This document shows, piece after piece, positions 54,351 through 64,000 of a DNA stretch of 64,000 bases. A model generated the notes under the pieces. The model was not told where the DNA came from. It did not search any database and worked only from the letters and a program-made list of their open reading frames with translations. Location of the stretch: contig NZ_JAAVSC010000002.1 in assembly GCF_012641095.1 (NCBI RefSeq), positions 1 through 64,000 on the forward strand. Direction: 5' to 3'. Origin of the DNA: Lactobacillus sp. HBUAS51381. GTDB lineage: Bacteria; Bacillota; Bacilli; Lactobacillales; Lactobacillaceae. The position numbers and the translations under genes were made by a program. Within the stretch, counting starts at the first letter, position 1, and every line of letters starts with the position of its first letter.

Positions 54351-57300
54351 CTATCCATTTTCATAAACTACATTACCGACACCCATCAACCGCTCCAGGG
54401 TTCCCTTGAGCTGGGGATCAGCCGGAAGCCACTGCGTCTTAGGCAGGAGGCGTTTCTGATCGGTCTGTGGTTGATAAACGATCACGGGCACGGTTCCCGC
54501 GTGACTGCGTAGCAACTGCGCTAATTGCTGGGCCACCGGGCGTTGGTCGTGTTCGGCATCGACCCGAATAAACCAGCGTTGGCCCGCCGATTCCGTCGGC
54601 GTTGGCTGCAGGCTTTCTGCCAGATCCAATCGATCGGCCACAATCTGTAGCCCCCGCTGCTGCTCCACCTTTCCGCGCACCACGATCACCTGATCCGTCT
54701 TGAGCCACTCACTCGCTAACCGATACTGATTGGGAAAGACGGTAATACTAACGTCAGCCGTCTCATCTCCCCCAGTGATAAACGCCATGGGCTCGCCGCG
54801 TTTAGTCCGAATGGTTCGAATCCGGGTGACGTACACCACCACAGTTACGCGACTATTGACCGTTAAATCGCTGATGGTCACGGCATGTAACCGCTGCGCC
54901 AACCGTTGAAATTGGGCGACGGGATGGCCGGACAGGTAGGCACCGAGGACGGCCTCCTCCTGCGTTAGCTTCGTCATCAGGTCAAAGTCCGGCTTGCGGG
55001 TCACCTTGGGTGCCAACGCCGCAAACAGTTCCACGTTATCCCCGGATAGTTCCACACTGCTCAAGAATTCCGGCAACGCCGCAATGAGTTCGGCCCGATT
55101 GTAACCGAAATGATCGAACGCCCCAGCATAGACCAGTGCGTTGAGAAGATCGGCCTTGCGGTACTTCCCGTCGATTCGCTGTAAGAATTGATGAAGGTCG
55201 CGGTATGGCCCGTGCTCATGGCGATCCGCCAAGAGTTCCCGTAGGAAGTCCCGCCGCACGCCCTTAATAGAACTCAATCCGAAGATAATGGCCCCGTCAC
55301 GCAGGTTAAAGTAGGCCGACGACTGATTAATATCCGGCGGCAAGATCGTCACCCCATGACGTTTCGCCTCGGTCAAGTACAGCTTGGTCTTAACCGGCAC
55401 GTTGATCACCGAGTTCAGCAGTGCCGCGTAAAATGGCCCCGGATAATGGGCCTTGAGATAGGCCAGCTGAAAGGCCAGCTTACTATACGCCACGGCATGT
55501 GACCGGTTGAACCCGTAGTTGGCAAAACGATCCATATAGGCAAAGACCTGCTGGGCCGTTTCGGTCGCATAACCCAGTTGCTGGGCCCCGCTAACGAATT
55601 TCTTCTGCATGGCGTCCATGGTCTGCTTCTTCTTTTTACTCATGGCCCGTCGCAACAGATCGGCCTCACCCAATGTGAAGCCGCCCATTGTGCTGGCCAC
55701 CTGCATGACCTGTTCTTGATAGACCAGGACGCCATAGGTTGGCCCGAGAATCGGCTTGAGCGCCTCGGCCGCGTAGGTCACCCGTTCCTTGCCATCCTTA
55801 CGTTTGATAAAAGTATCAATATTTTCCATGGGCCCCGGGCGGTACAACGCGTTGACCGCGGCGACCAGTTCAAAGCTATCCGGTCGGAGCTGGCGAAGGA
55901 CGCGCTTGATGCCGGACGACTCAAATTGGAAGACCCCGTTCGTCTCCCCCTGTGCAAAGAGCTTGAGCGTTGCCGCGTCATTCAAATCAACGGCGTTAAT
56001 GTCCAGGGATTGTCCCGTCTGCTTCTTAACTAGCGCCAAGGCGTTTGCCAGGATACTCAGATTACGGAGGCCTAAGAAATCCATCTTCAATAGGCCCACC
56101 GCTTCAACCGTGTCCTTGGGGTATTGGGTCATCAACAGGGTCCCTGCGCCCGGTTGAAGGGGCACGAGATCCGTCAACGCCCCCTGACTCAATACAATCC
56201 CGGCCGCATGGGTCGAGTAGTTTCGCGGTAACCCCTCCAGCTTACTGGCCGTTTCGTAAAGCAATTTGTTCTGATCGCTATCGGCCACTAAATTGCGCAG
56301 TTTCTGGGATTGCTGGTAGGCCGCGGCCAACGTGATATGCAGTTGATTGGGAATGGCCGCGCTCCAATCGCTCATCTGGTAAGGGGCCATCCCCAAGACA
56401 CGCCCCACGTCTCGCAAAGCCGCCTTGGCCGCCAACGTGCCAAAGGTAATGATCTGGGCTACCCGCGAATGCCCATACTTATCGTGGACGTACGTCAAGA
56501 CCTGCTCTCGTTTGTCATCCGGAATGTCCAGGTCAATATCGGGCATCTGGGCCCGTTCTTCATTCAAGAACCGTTCAAATAACAGGTTATACGCCAACGG
56601 ATCAACTTCCGTGATGGCCAAAACGTAGGCCACCAACGAACCGGCCGCCGATCCCCGCCCCGGTCCCGTCTGAATGTGGGCCCGGTGCGCAAAGTTCATG
56701 ACGTCCCAAACGATCAAGAAGTAGTCGTCAAACCCCATCCGATGAATAACGCCTAACTCGCGTTCTAAGCGCTGTTGATAAGGTTGGCTATCCGTCACGC
56801 CATTGGCCGCTAGCCGTTGCTGGAGACCCTTTAAACACAGCTGACGTAGATAATCCTGGGAGGCCTGCCGATTTGGCGTGGGAAATTGGGGCAGCTGGGG
56901 TTGTTGAAACCTTAACGTCACGTCACACGTCGCCGCCACCCGCTCGGTCGCCGCCACGGCCGCCGTTAAACCGGCGTGGGCGAAACGTTCCGTCTCTTCG
57001 GCTGCCGGGCGTAACCAGTGCGTGCCTAAGGTGGCCTGCGCCGCGGGTAAATCGTCGATCACCGCGCCGGCATCAATCGCCCGGAGCACGGTCACCGCAA
57101 AGTGGTCCTCGCGGTTGAGGTAGTCTACCGGCGTGACTCCCACCAAGGGGACTTGGGTGGTCGCCTGAAGCTGTTGAAGCTGCTGGCGGATGTCCGCTGA
57201 CAGATCGGGACTAACGCCCACGGTGACCTGTTGAGGTGCCCACTGCTGAAGCTGGCGAACAACGCGAGCCGCCGCTGGGGCATCCCCAATCTCCAACAAC

Positions 57301-57692
57301 TGATGAATCTCACTATCAAGGGGCGCCACCACGTTTAAATGGGTTAGATTCGCCGTTTGCTGGCTCAAATCGACCGGTTCTCCCGCCACTTGATAGGCCG
57401 TGGACAACAGCATCAGTTGCTGATAACCCGTGAAATCACGCGCCAAAAAGAGCAGCTCGGTCGGTTGGGTGGCCTCGCCAACCGCTTGCGTCGTCAGGGT
57501 CAGCCCCAAAATGGACTTGATCCCCGCCGCTTGACAGGCGTTATAAAAGGCCACCTCACCGTACATGACGTTCTTATCCGTCAATGCCAGGGCGGTATAT
57601 CCCCGGTCCTTTGCCGTCTGCACCAGTTCAGGGATTCGGTTGGTACTCTGCAGCAGGCTGTAGGTGCTCATTACCTGTAACGGGACAATCAT
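54351..57692 (-). CDS. dnaE: DNA polymerase III alpha subunit DnaE
   Basis: A 1113-residue C-family polymerase. The N-terminal PHP domain (about 1-250) is followed by the palm, with catalytic aspartates in MPDIDLDIPDD and GPGRGSAAGSLVAYVL. The C-terminus holds an OB-fold (VVVYVTRIRTIRTKRGEPMA). The lack of an exonuclease domain and the length fit the DnaE of Firmicutes, which extends primers on the lagging strand. ATG 57692 follows AAAGGAG; the ATG run at 57719-57711 is not favoured. Confidence 0.95.
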   Translation of the reverse strand: MIVPLQVMSTYSLLQSTNRIPELVQTAKDRGYTALALTDKNVMYGEVAFYNACQAAGIKSILGLTLTTQAVGEATQPTELLFLARDFTGYQQLMLLSTAYQVAGEPVDLSQQTANLTHLNVVAPLDSEIHQLLEIGDAPAAARVVRQLQQWAPQQVTVGVSPDLSADIRQQLQQLQATTQVPLVGVTPVDYLNREDHFAVTVLRAIDAGAVIDDLPAAQATLGTHWLRPAAEETERFAHAGLTAAVAATERVAATCDVTLRFQQPQLPQFPTPNRQASQDYLRQLCLKGLQQRLAANGVTDSQPYQQRLERELGVIHRMGFDDYFLIVWDVMNFAHRAHIQTGPGRGSAAGSLVAYVLAITEVDPLAYNLLFERFLNEERAQMPDIDLDIPDDKREQVLTYVHDKYGHSRVAQIITFGTLAAKAALRDVGRVLGMAPYQMSDWSAAIPNQLHITLAAAYQQSQKLRNLVADSDQNKLLYETASKLEGLPRNYSTHAAGIVLSQGALTDLVPLQPGAGTLLMTQYPKDTVEAVGLLKMDFLGLRNLSILANALALVKKQTGQSLDINAVDLNDAATLKLFAQGETNGVFQFESSGIKRVLRQLRPDSFELVAAVNALYRPGPMENIDTFIKRKDGKERVTYAAEALKPILGPTYGVLVYQEQVMQVASTMGGFTLGEADLLRRAMSKKKKQTMDAMQKKFVSGAQQLGYATETAQQVFAYMDRFANYGFNRSHAVAYSKLAFQLAYLKAHYPGPFYAALLNSVINVPVKTKLYLTEAKRHGVTILPPDINQSSAYFNLRDGAIIFGLSSIKGVRRDFLRELLADRHEHGPYRDLHQFLQRIDGKYRKADLLNALVYAGAFDHFGYNRAELIAALPEFLSSVELSGDNVELFAALAPKVTRKPDFDLMTKLTQEEAVLGAYLSGHPVAQFQRLAQRLHAVTISDLTVNSRVTVVVYVTRIRTIRTKRGEPMAFITGGDETADVSITVFPNQYRLASEWLKTDQVIVVRGKVEQQRGLQIVADRLDLAESLQPTPTESAGQRWFIRVDAEHDQRPVAQQLAQLLRSHAGTVPVIVYQPQTDQKRLLPKTQWLPADPQLKGTLERLMGVGNVVYENG

Positions 57693-57727
57693 CCTGTCCA
57701 CTCCTTTCTTCATCATCATTTATCGCT

Positions 57728-57775
57728 ATTATACCAGAAAATGGCTGAAAATCTGGGATGACGAACAACTGTTTG
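57728..57775 (-). promoter_or_regulatory. dnaE promoter with adjacent LexA-box-like site
   Basis: TATAAT at 57733-57728 with an extended TGG forms the -10. CGAACAACTGTTTG at 57762-57775 matches the LexA consensus CGAACRNRYGTTYG at 13 of 14 positions and lies just upstream of the -35 region. Confidence 0.55.
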
Positions 57776-58328
57776 CTTGGCAATTTTTTCCATTCCCGGT
57801 AAGCTGACTTCTACAGTGAGGTGCACGGCTCATCTTGGGCGATTTAATGGCATGTAAACCCGTGTCCCGCCAACAACTGGCCGTTCTACTTAACCACAAC
57901 CCCTTCATCACACCCATAGAAAATGAATCAGCACCCGATTCAGCCGTGACTTCTCAGGGTGCTCGTCGACCGACCCAGGTCATTTTTCGGCCCGATAGCT
58001 CCCTGTCAATACCGCGAAAGGACGCGGAAAAGAAACGTGTTGCTATAGCCACCATCCACAACCGTCGAGCGATCTGATTAGCACTTGTCGTCATGACGCA
58101 TTCCAATAGAAAAAACCGTCCGTCAGTACTTAGGCGGACAGTCCTCATCAACTAAAGTCATTGTTACTTAGCGTTGACAAGCTTTACCCACGACACGTGC
58201 TGTTTCCCTGTATTTAAACCGTCCGATTTAAAAAGAAAAATGATATTAACCGCCACAAATCGACAATTAACACCATTTTTCACTTCCGATTATTAATTCA
58301 CATTCAGGCTGTCACTAACCCCATCGCC
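57776..58328. other. Gene-free stretch between dnaE and clpB
   Basis: Frames of 60-80 codons occur on both strands, but none has a ribosome binding site or recognisable family. The only feature I support is the T-tailed hairpin at 58110-58142. Confidence 0.5.
58110..58142 (-). terminator. Probable clpB terminator
   Basis: ACTGTCCG and CGGACGGT (one G-U pair), followed by six T on the minus strand, about 190 nt after the clpB stop. Confidence 0.6.
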
Positions 58329-60950
58329 TCAGTCCGCCGGTGTCTGGACCGTCTTCGTCTGTAGAGCATGCGTGAAGACCAGCTGATCATCGGCCACGTC
58401 GATCGTAATCAAACTATTCACGGGAATGTTCCCCGCAATCAATTGCCGGGCCAACGGTGTTTCTACGTGCGTCGTGATGAAGCGCTGTAGGGGCCGGGCA
58501 CCGTATGCCGGCAGATACCCCTTCTGGGCAATCCACGCCTGTGCGGCCGGCGTGATCGTCAGATCCAGCTGCTGTTCGTGCAGCCGGTTAGCCAGATGCC
58601 CAATCAACTTCACCACAATCTGCTGAACGTCGGCCAACGTCAGCGGCGTGAACATGATGGTCTCGTCGATCCGGTTCAGGAATTCCGGCCGGAAGTGGGC
58701 CTGCAGGAGCTTGGCCACCCGTTCCTGGGCGCTGGTCGAGATACGCCCCTGATCGTCCGTGCCTTGCAGGAGTATTTCCGACCCCAGGTTAGAGGTCATG
58801 ATGAGAATCGTGTTCTTAAAGTCGATGGTCCGGCCCTGACTATCCGTCAGTCGGCCATCGTCCAAGACCTGTAGCAGTAGATTGAAGACGTCCGGATGGG
58901 CCTTTTCGACCTCATCGAAGAGCACAATGGTATACGGATTACGCCGCACGGCCTCGGTCAGCTGACCGCCTTCCTCGTAGCCGACATAGCCGGGAGCCGC
59001 CCCGACCAAGCGCGACACGGATTCTTTTTCCATGTATTCGCTCATGTCGATTCGCACCATGTGATCCTCGCTGTCAAAGAGGTTCTCGGCCAGGGCCTTG
59101 GCCAATTCGGTCTTCCCGACCCCGGTTGGCCCGAGGAAGAGGAAGGAACCCAGTGGCTTGGTGGGATCCTGAAGGCCGGCTCGTGAACGGAGCACGGCAT
59201 CGGCTACCGCGGACACCGCCTGGTCCTGACCGACGACCCGGTCGTGCAGGCGATCGGCCAACTTCAACAATTTCTCGCGTTCGCCCTGAACCAGCTTAGT
59301 CACGGGAATCCCGGTCATCCGACTAACGACGGCCGCAATTTCATTTTCGGTCACCGACTCGGAGACCAGCCAGTCCTGTTGCTGATCCTGCTTTTCCAAA
59401 TCGGCCAATTCGCGTTCCAACCGTGGGATGGTCCCGTGTTGTAATTCGGCCGCCTTGTTTAGATCGTACTGGGATTCGGCGTTTTCTAAGTCCCGCTTTG
59501 CCCGATCCAGTTCGGTCTTCTTGGCCCCCACGCTCTTAATGGCCGTCTTCTCCTGGTTCCACCGGGCACTCAACTTGTCGACCTTTTCCTTGGTGTCGGC
59601 GAGTTCCTTGGTTAACTCCTTGAGCCGTGCCTGAGAGGCTTCATCCGTTTCCTGTTTCAGCGCCGTCTGTTCCACCTGCATCCGCATCATTTGCCGGCGG
59701 GCCTGATCCAGTTCAGTCGGCGCGGAGTTCATTTCCACGCGAATCGACGCCGAGGCCTCATCGACCAGGTCGATGGCCTTGTCCGGTAGGAAGCGATCGG
59801 TCAGGTAGCGGTCGGACAGCTTGGCCGCCGCAATTAACGCGTTGTCGTGAATCTTGACCCCGTGATGAATTTCGAAGCGCTCACGGAGCCCCCGTAGAAT
59901 CGTGACCGTATCCTCGATACTGGGTTCATTGACCACAACGCGTTGGAACCGACGTGCTAACGCTTTATCCTGTTCCAAATACTTCCGGTATTCATCCAGC
60001 GTGGTGGCCCCAATCAGATGCAGCTCGCCCCGTGCCAGCATCGGTTTGAGCAAGTTACCGGCATCCATACTGCCCTCACTCTTCCCGGCGCCGACAATGT
60101 TATGAATTTCATCGATGAACATGATAATCTGGCCGTCACTCTTGGTGACTTCCTTCAAGACGGCCTTCAGCCGTTCCTCAAATTCGCCACGGTACTTGGC
60201 ACCAGCGATTAAGGACCCCATATCCAACGAGAAGATCGTCTTATTCTTTAAATTATCGGGGACATCCCCGCGGACGATCCGTTGCGCCAAACCTTCCACG
60301 ATGGCGGTCTTCCCGACCCCGGCTTCCCCAATCAAGACGGGGTTATTCTTGGTCTTTCGAGAAAGAATCCGAATGACGGACAGAATCTCCTCGTCACGCC
60401 CAATGATCGGGTCAATCTTCCCACTGCGCATGGCCTTGACCAGATCAATACCGTACTTTTCAAGGGCCTTGTACTGGTCCTCTTGATTCTTTGAGGTAAC
60501 CCGTTCGCCACTACGGATTTTATCCACGGCGTTGCGAACCATTTGTTCCGTGATGCCCTGAGCCTTCAGGTAATCCGTCAGGCTCTCACCTTGCAGCTGC
60601 ATCAGTGCAATCATCACCGTGTCGATGGCTAAGAAGTCGTCGTGATACTTGTCCTTAATCGCGTCGGCCTTCTGTAGCAGATCCGTTAAGTTCCGGGAAA
60701 ATTCTTGTCCGTACTGCACGCCGCTACCGGAGACCGTACTGATCCCGTCAAGTTCCCGGTCGAGTTCGCCATCCATCGCCGCAATGTCCACACCGGCATC
60801 GGCTAAGATTTCTCGGCCCAGTTCGCCTGGTTGAATCAGGTATTTAAAGAGGTGAGCGACCGTCACGGCCTGGTGCTTGCGGGTCATGGCAATCCGTTGC
60901 GCCTCGCCTAACGCTGCCGTTAGGGCTTCTGTCATGTTTTCTGGATTCAT
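58329..60950 (-). CDS. clpB: ATP-dependent disaggregase ClpB
   Basis: An 873-residue Hsp100 protein. The N-domain (1-145) is followed by AAA-1 with Walker A GEAGVGKT, a coiled-coil middle domain (about 400-530, Gln/Lys/Glu-rich) and AAA-2 with Walker A GPTGVGKT and [11 protein letters not shown]. The middle domain separates ClpB from ClpC/E. It rescues aggregated proteins with DnaK. AAGGAGG precedes the ATG. Upstream is a CtsR-like site. Confidence 0.96.
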   Translation of the reverse strand: MNPENMTEALTAALGEAQRIAMTRKHQAVTVAHLFKYLIQPGELGREILADAGVDIAAMDGELDRELDGISTVSGSGVQYGQEFSRNLTDLLQKADAIKDKYHDDFLAIDTVMIALMQLQGESLTDYLKAQGITEQMVRNAVDKIRSGERVTSKNQEDQYKALEKYGIDLVKAMRSGKIDPIIGRDEEILSVIRILSRKTKNNPVLIGEAGVGKTAIVEGLAQRIVRGDVPDNLKNKTIFSLDMGSLIAGAKYRGEFEERLKAVLKEVTKSDGQIIMFIDEIHNIVGAGKSEGSMDAGNLLKPMLARGELHLIGATTLDEYRKYLEQDKALARRFQRVVVNEPSIEDTVTILRGLRERFEIHHGVKIHDNALIAAAKLSDRYLTDRFLPDKAIDLVDEASASIRVEMNSAPTELDQARRQMMRMQVEQTALKQETDEASQARLKELTKELADTKEKVDKLSARWNQEKTAIKSVGAKKTELDRAKRDLENAESQYDLNKAAELQHGTIPRLERELADLEKQDQQQDWLVSESVTENEIAAVVSRMTGIPVTKLVQGEREKLLKLADRLHDRVVGQDQAVSAVADAVLRSRAGLQDPTKPLGSFLFLGPTGVGKTELAKALAENLFDSEDHMVRIDMSEYMEKESVSRLVGAAPGYVGYEEGGQLTEAVRRNPYTIVLFDEVEKAHPDVFNLLLQVLDDGRLTDSQGRTIDFKNTILIMTSNLGSEILLQGTDDQGRISTSAQERVAKLLQAHFRPEFLNRIDETIMFTPLTLADVQQIVVKLIGHLANRLHEQQLDLTITPAAQAWIAQKGYLPAYGARPLQRFITTHVETPLARQLIAGNIPVNSLITIDVADDQLVFTHALQTKTVQTPAD

Positions 60951-61042
60951 CTTGAGTCCTCCTTGGTTAAAAGTAATTTGCTTGATTAAATTCCGTTTTA
61001 AACGAAACGATTGACTCTCCCGCGTTTCTGAATTTGGGGGTC

Positions 61043-61072
61043 AAAAAAGAGGCAACCCTTAGGTTAACCTCT
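61043..61072 (-). terminator. T-tailed hairpin between pepT and clpB
   Basis: AGAGGTTAACC and GGTTGCCTCT (one bulge) with a TAAG loop, then six T on the minus strand. It could be the pepT terminator; because a candidate clpB promoter lies upstream of it, it could also be a leader attenuator. Confidence 0.7.
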
Positions 61073-61085
61073 ATTTTTCATTCAT

Positions 61086-61135
61086 ATTCTAACTGATTTT
61101 AACCAAAATTCAAAATAATTTGACCAATTTTGACT
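61086..61135 (-). promoter_or_regulatory. CtsR-like operator and candidate promoter ahead of clpB
   Basis: On the minus strand AGTCAAA-ATT-GGTCAAA (61135-61119) gives two heptads as in the CtsR consensus RGTCAAANANRGTCAAA; only the middle spacer base differs. It is followed by TTGAAT (61113-61108), 16 nt and TAGAAT (61091-61086). Confidence 0.55.
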
Positions 61136-61142
61136 AATTAAT

Positions 61143-62384
61143 TTAAGCCTGTTGTTCGGCGAGTTCCGCAATCTTAATGACCACGTCGGTCGCCTGTTCC
61201 ATGGTTTGTTCGGAAACGTATTCGAACCGACCGTGCATGTTCTCACCACCGGCAAACAAGTTAGGTGTTGGCAAGCCCAAGTACGAAATCTTGGAACCGT
61301 CAGTTCCGCCACGTACGGGGAAAATCAGGGGCTTGATATTCAAGTCCTCGAGCGCTTCCTTAGCTAAGTCAACGACCGTCATGTCCTTCTCAATGACTTC
61401 GCGCATGTTGTAGTATTGGTCCTTGATGGTGACTTGAACCCGATCACTACCGTATGCCTTGTTCAATTGATCGGCCACGCCCTGGAAGAGTTGCTTGCGA
61501 TCTTCAAAGATTTGGCGATCGTGATCACGGATGATGTAGCTGAGATGGGCGCTATCCACAGTCCCGTTCATACTGTACAGGTGGAAGAAGCCCTCGCGCC
61601 CTTCGGTATGTTCTGGCCGGTCATGTGCCGGTAAGGCCGCGTGGAAGTCCATGGCAACTTGTGAAGCATTCACCATGACATCCTTGGCTTCGGCGGGGTG
61701 CACGTTGGTCCCGGTGATTTCCACCTGGGCATCGGCCGCGTTAAAGGTTTCGTATTCCAGCTGACCCAGTGGGCCCCCATCGACCGTATAAGCGATGTCG
61801 GCGCCAAAATCCTTGACGTCAAAGTGGTCGGCCCCGGAGCCGATTTCTTCATCGGGGCCCAAGCCAATTTCAATTTCGCCGTGTTTGATTTCGGGATGGG
61901 CCAGTAGGTATTCTGCGGCCGCCATGATTTCGGCCACCCCAGACTTGTCATCGGCCCCCAGCAAGGTACTCCCATCAGTCGTAATCAGGGTGTGTCCCTT
62001 ATAGTTCTTCAGGTTCGGGAAAACGGCTGGGTCCAGCGTGTATTTGCCAGCTTTATCCAACTTAATGACGGACTTGCCATCGTAGTTTTCCACGAATTGG
62101 GGGTTGATGTTCTCACTGTTGAAATCGGCCGTATCAAAGTGAGAGATAAACCCAATCTTCTTGACCTGCTTATCCGTGTTGGCGGGTAAAGTGGCGTAGA
62201 CGTATGCACATTGTTGATTAATATGCACGTTGGACAGGCCAATTTCCTTCAGGTCCTGCACCAAGCCTTCGGCGAATTTGGTCAGCTCTGGGGTGGATGG
62301 AATCGTGCCAGAGTTAGGGTTAGAACGCGTGTTGATCTTGACGTACTTCAAGAACCGGGGAATCAGGTTTTCATACTTTGCCAA
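61143..62384 (-). CDS. pepT: Peptidase T (tripeptidase)
   Basis: A 413-residue M20 metallopeptidase. Zinc ligands and catalytic residues lie in [34 protein letters not shown] and [17 protein letters not shown]. It removes the N-terminal residue from tripeptides in the cytoplasm, completing peptide use. The length is standard. Directly upstream of the CtsR-like site of clpB. Confidence 0.95.
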   Translation of the reverse strand: MAKYENLIPRFLKYVKINTRSNPNSGTIPSTPELTKFAEGLVQDLKEIGLSNVHINQQCAYVYATLPANTDKQVKKIGFISHFDTADFNSENINPQFVENYDGKSVIKLDKAGKYTLDPAVFPNLKNYKGHTLITTDGSTLLGADDKSGVAEIMAAAEYLLAHPEIKHGEIEIGLGPDEEIGSGADHFDVKDFGADIAYTVDGGPLGQLEYETFNAADAQVEITGTNVHPAEAKDVMVNASQVAMDFHAALPAHDRPEHTEGREGFFHLYSMNGTVDSAHLSYIIRDHDRQIFEDRKQLFQGVADQLNKAYGSDRVQVTIKDQYYNMREVIEKDMTVVDLAKEALEDLNIKPLIFPVRGGTDGSKISYLGLPTPNLFAGGENMHGRFEYVSEQTMEQATDVVIKIAELAEQQA

Positions 62385-62440
62385 AATAAATCACTCCTCA
62401 ATTGAATTAACTTGCATTTTTAGTGTACCCGTTTTCACAG

Positions 62441-63247
62441 CTAAATAAAAGTGAACGGGTCCGTATTTAATTGCGAGGCCACCACCGTGATCGGCCAGTC
62501 GTTGTCAGCCGCCCACTGCGTGAAGAGCTTCTGCAGATGGGGCTTACAGATGCTTTCAATGTGGTGCCCGGGATCGACCACGTTGAGGCCCGCCGCAATC
62601 ATGTCGTGCCCGGGATGATAGGAAATGTCCCCCGTCACGTAGACATCGGCCCCCTTGGCCAGCGCCGCCTGGTAGAAGGGTCCGCCACTGCCACCGAGGA
62701 CGGCCACCCGGCGAACCGGGGCGTCCGGCGTATGGCTGATTAACCGCAAGCCTTTTACGTGAAAGATCCGCTTACAGTCCTCAGCAAACTGGCGCACCGT
62801 CGTCGGCTGTGCGAGATTGCCAACCCGGCCCATCGTAATCGCGGCCGTCGCGGTTACCCCGTTGCTGGGCACCAGACCCTCTGTGTCCTGCAGGCCCAGT
62901 GCCGCCGCAAGCCAATCGTTCATACCATTGGGTGCGCTGTCCAGATTGGTGTGGGCCCCGTAGACCGTGATGTGATGCTGCAGTAAGGTTGCGTACATTT
63001 TATTCTGAGGAACCGCTAAATCAAGATTCTTGGCGGGATGAAACATCATGGGATGGTGGGCAAAGATGAAGTCGGCCCCCACCGCAATGGCCTCGTCCAC
63101 GACTTCGGGCCGCACGTCTAAGGTCACCATGACCTTATGCACCTCGGCATCCAAGTCGCCCAGCTGTAGTCCCACCGGATCACCGGGTTCCGCCCACGTC
63201 TTCGGGGCAAATTGTTCAAATCGATCGACTAACTCACGCACCAACAC
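62441..63247 (-). CDS. Nif3-like dinuclear metal centre protein (YqfO)
   Basis: About 268 residues: DPVGLQLGDLDAEVHKVMVT, FIFAHHPMMFHPAKNL (metal-binding His pair), YGAHTNLDSAPNGMND and GDISYHPGHDMIAAGLNVVD. These are the Nif3/DUF34 motifs; the biochemical role is unsettled. GTG 63247 is chosen because AGGAGG lies 10 nt upstream. The gene overlaps the end of trmK, as in B. subtilis (yqfN-yqfO). Confidence 0.9.
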   Translation of the reverse strand: MLVRELVDRFEQFAPKTWAEPGDPVGLQLGDLDAEVHKVMVTLDVRPEVVDEAIAVGADFIFAHHPMMFHPAKNLDLAVPQNKMYATLLQHHITVYGAHTNLDSAPNGMNDWLAAALGLQDTEGLVPSNGVTATAAITMGRVGNLAQPTTVRQFAEDCKRIFHVKGLRLISHTPDAPVRRVAVLGGSGGPFYQAALAKGADVYVTGDISYHPGHDMIAAGLNVVDPGHHIESICKPHLQKLFTQWAADNDWPITVVASQLNTDPFTFI

Positions 63248-63941
63248 GTTGCAAGACCTCCTCAATCTCCTTGATCTCCGTTTCTAACGCCGCAACCTTC
63301 TCCGTCGGCACGACCTTGGCCGATTGGACCTGGGCCAAGACCTGTCGGGTACGGGCCAATTCGCGCTGCCACTTGGCGATAAAGATGGCGTTGTGTTCGG
63401 TCAAGAGATATGGGCCAAAGCGGAGCTGCTCGGCCGTATACCGTTCGGGTTGGGCTACTTTATCGGCCACCAGAATCTCGTAGTCGTGGCCATCCTCCGT
63501 CACAATCTGCTCGGTCACCAGCTGAAAGCCGTGGGTCATCAAAAATTGCCGCACGTTTTGCTCACCGACGTTGGGTTGGAGAACCAAGCGCTTCACGCCC
63601 GCCAAGCGATTGAAGTCCTGCGTCAGGATCTGGACAATCAGCGTGCCCCCCATCCCGGCAATAACCACCGTATCAATGTGGTCGCTGGCCTTGATGGCTT
63701 GTAAACCGTTGGCCAGACGCGCCGTAATTCGATCGCTTAGGCCCTCCCTTTCAATTTCGTGCTGGGCGTTTTCAAACGGGCCCTTGACAACTTCGCCGGC
63801 GACGCCACCAGCGATCTTACCACGCTTTGCCAGGTTAACCGGCAGGTAGGCATGGTCGGTGCCGATGTCCGCCAAGCGGCTCCCCGCGGGGACGTACTCG
63901 GCGACCGTGGCTAAGCGAACCGATAAATGGTCTGCATCCAT
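63234..63941 (-). CDS. trmK: tRNA (adenine(22)-N(1))-methyltransferase TrmK
   Basis: A 235-residue protein with a SAM-binding Rossmann motif ADIGTDHAYLPVNLAKRG near residue 23, VIAGMGGTLIVQIL and LVLQPNVGE. The C-terminal coiled coil is Lys/Glu-rich. It methylates A22 of tRNA. It overlaps the Nif3 gene by about 14 bases. The remaining 59 bases to the window end hold only its upstream region. Confidence 0.93.
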   Translation of the reverse strand: MDADHLSVRLATVAEYVPAGSRLADIGTDHAYLPVNLAKRGKIAGGVAGEVVKGPFENAQHEIEREGLSDRITARLANGLQAIKASDHIDTVVIAGMGGTLIVQILTQDFNRLAGVKRLVLQPNVGEQNVRQFLMTHGFQLVTEQIVTEDGHDYEILVADKVAQPERYTAEQLRFGPYLLTEHNAIFIAKWQRELARTRQVLAQVQSAKVVPTEKVAALETEIKEIEEVLQRVGA

Positions 63942-64000
63942 TCACACATCTTCCTTTCCAATTTTTTCATTAGTCTAAGTATAAGCTAGTCGGCGCCGCT

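Noticed and set aside
57835-58077. 80-codon plus-strand frame in the dnaE-clpB gap
   Set aside because: No ribosome binding site, no recognisable family and codon use unlike the neighbours; treated as chance.
57954-58151. Minus-strand frame containing MTTSANQIARRLWMVAIATR
   Set aside because: No Shine-Dalgarno sequence before either start, and the T-tailed hairpin at 58110-58142 lies inside it.

Overview
The window is a chromosomal segment of a low-GC Gram-positive bacterium of the Lactobacillaceae. Gene order, strong GGAGG-type ribosome binding sites and the protein families all fit this group. The lack of a phosphofructokinase gene at the dnaE-pyk locus suggests an obligately heterofermentative lineage. 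The fairly high GC of the core would fit Levilactobacillus or a close relative; the genus is inference. No rRNA, tRNA or CRISPR array was seen.

Layout. 1-5.8 kb is an accessory region, much of it visibly AT-rich. It holds a tnpB cut by the window edge, an orphan TnpB-type right-end hairpin, decayed coding sequence, an ArsR regulator with a DHA2-type MFS exporter, a xerS recombinase and a decayed minus-strand gene. 5.9-9.2 kb: NUDIX hydrolase, msrA-msrB, a secreted matrixin-like zinc peptidase and Mn-dependent pyrophosphatase. 9.3-15.7 kb: a LysR regulator, parE-parC and divergent plsY. 15.8-26.4 kb: an aldose-1-epimerase-like gene, xerC-hslV-hslU, a plus-strand DUF2087 regulator plus CAT-like acetyltransferase, then rbgA-rnhB-dprA-topA. 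26.7-38.3 kb: yozE, ypmS, a GDSL hydrolase, degV, hemolysin III, a dinJ-yafQ toxin-antitoxin pair, folA-thyA, an ABC-F ATPase, cca, yitT and a TPR protein. 38.5-51.1 kb: hup, der, an S1 protein, cmk, a LysM protein, recQ, ypbB, FMN-riboswitch-controlled ribU, rluB, scpB, scpA, ribT, xerD and a CvfB-like protein. 51.2-64 kb: pyk, a transaldolase-family gene, dnaE, clpB, pepT, a Nif3-family gene and trmK.

The genes work together in chromosome maintenance (topoisomerase IV and I, ScpAB, HU, three Xer recombinases, RecQ, DprA, DnaE), ribosome and translation maturation (RbgA, Der, RluB, S1, Cca, TrmK, ABC-F) and proteostasis (HslVU, ClpB, PepT, MsrAB). The most interesting regulatory signal is a set of 13-of-14 matches to the Gram-positive LexA box (CGAACRNRYGTTYG). 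They lie in the promoters of parE, xerS and dnaE, and one lies inside ypbB upstream of recQ. Other notable items are a CtsR-like operator plus a T-tailed hairpin ahead of clpB, a 13-bp leader hairpin before plsY, and a 16-bp perfect inverted repeat in the leader of the exporter gene.
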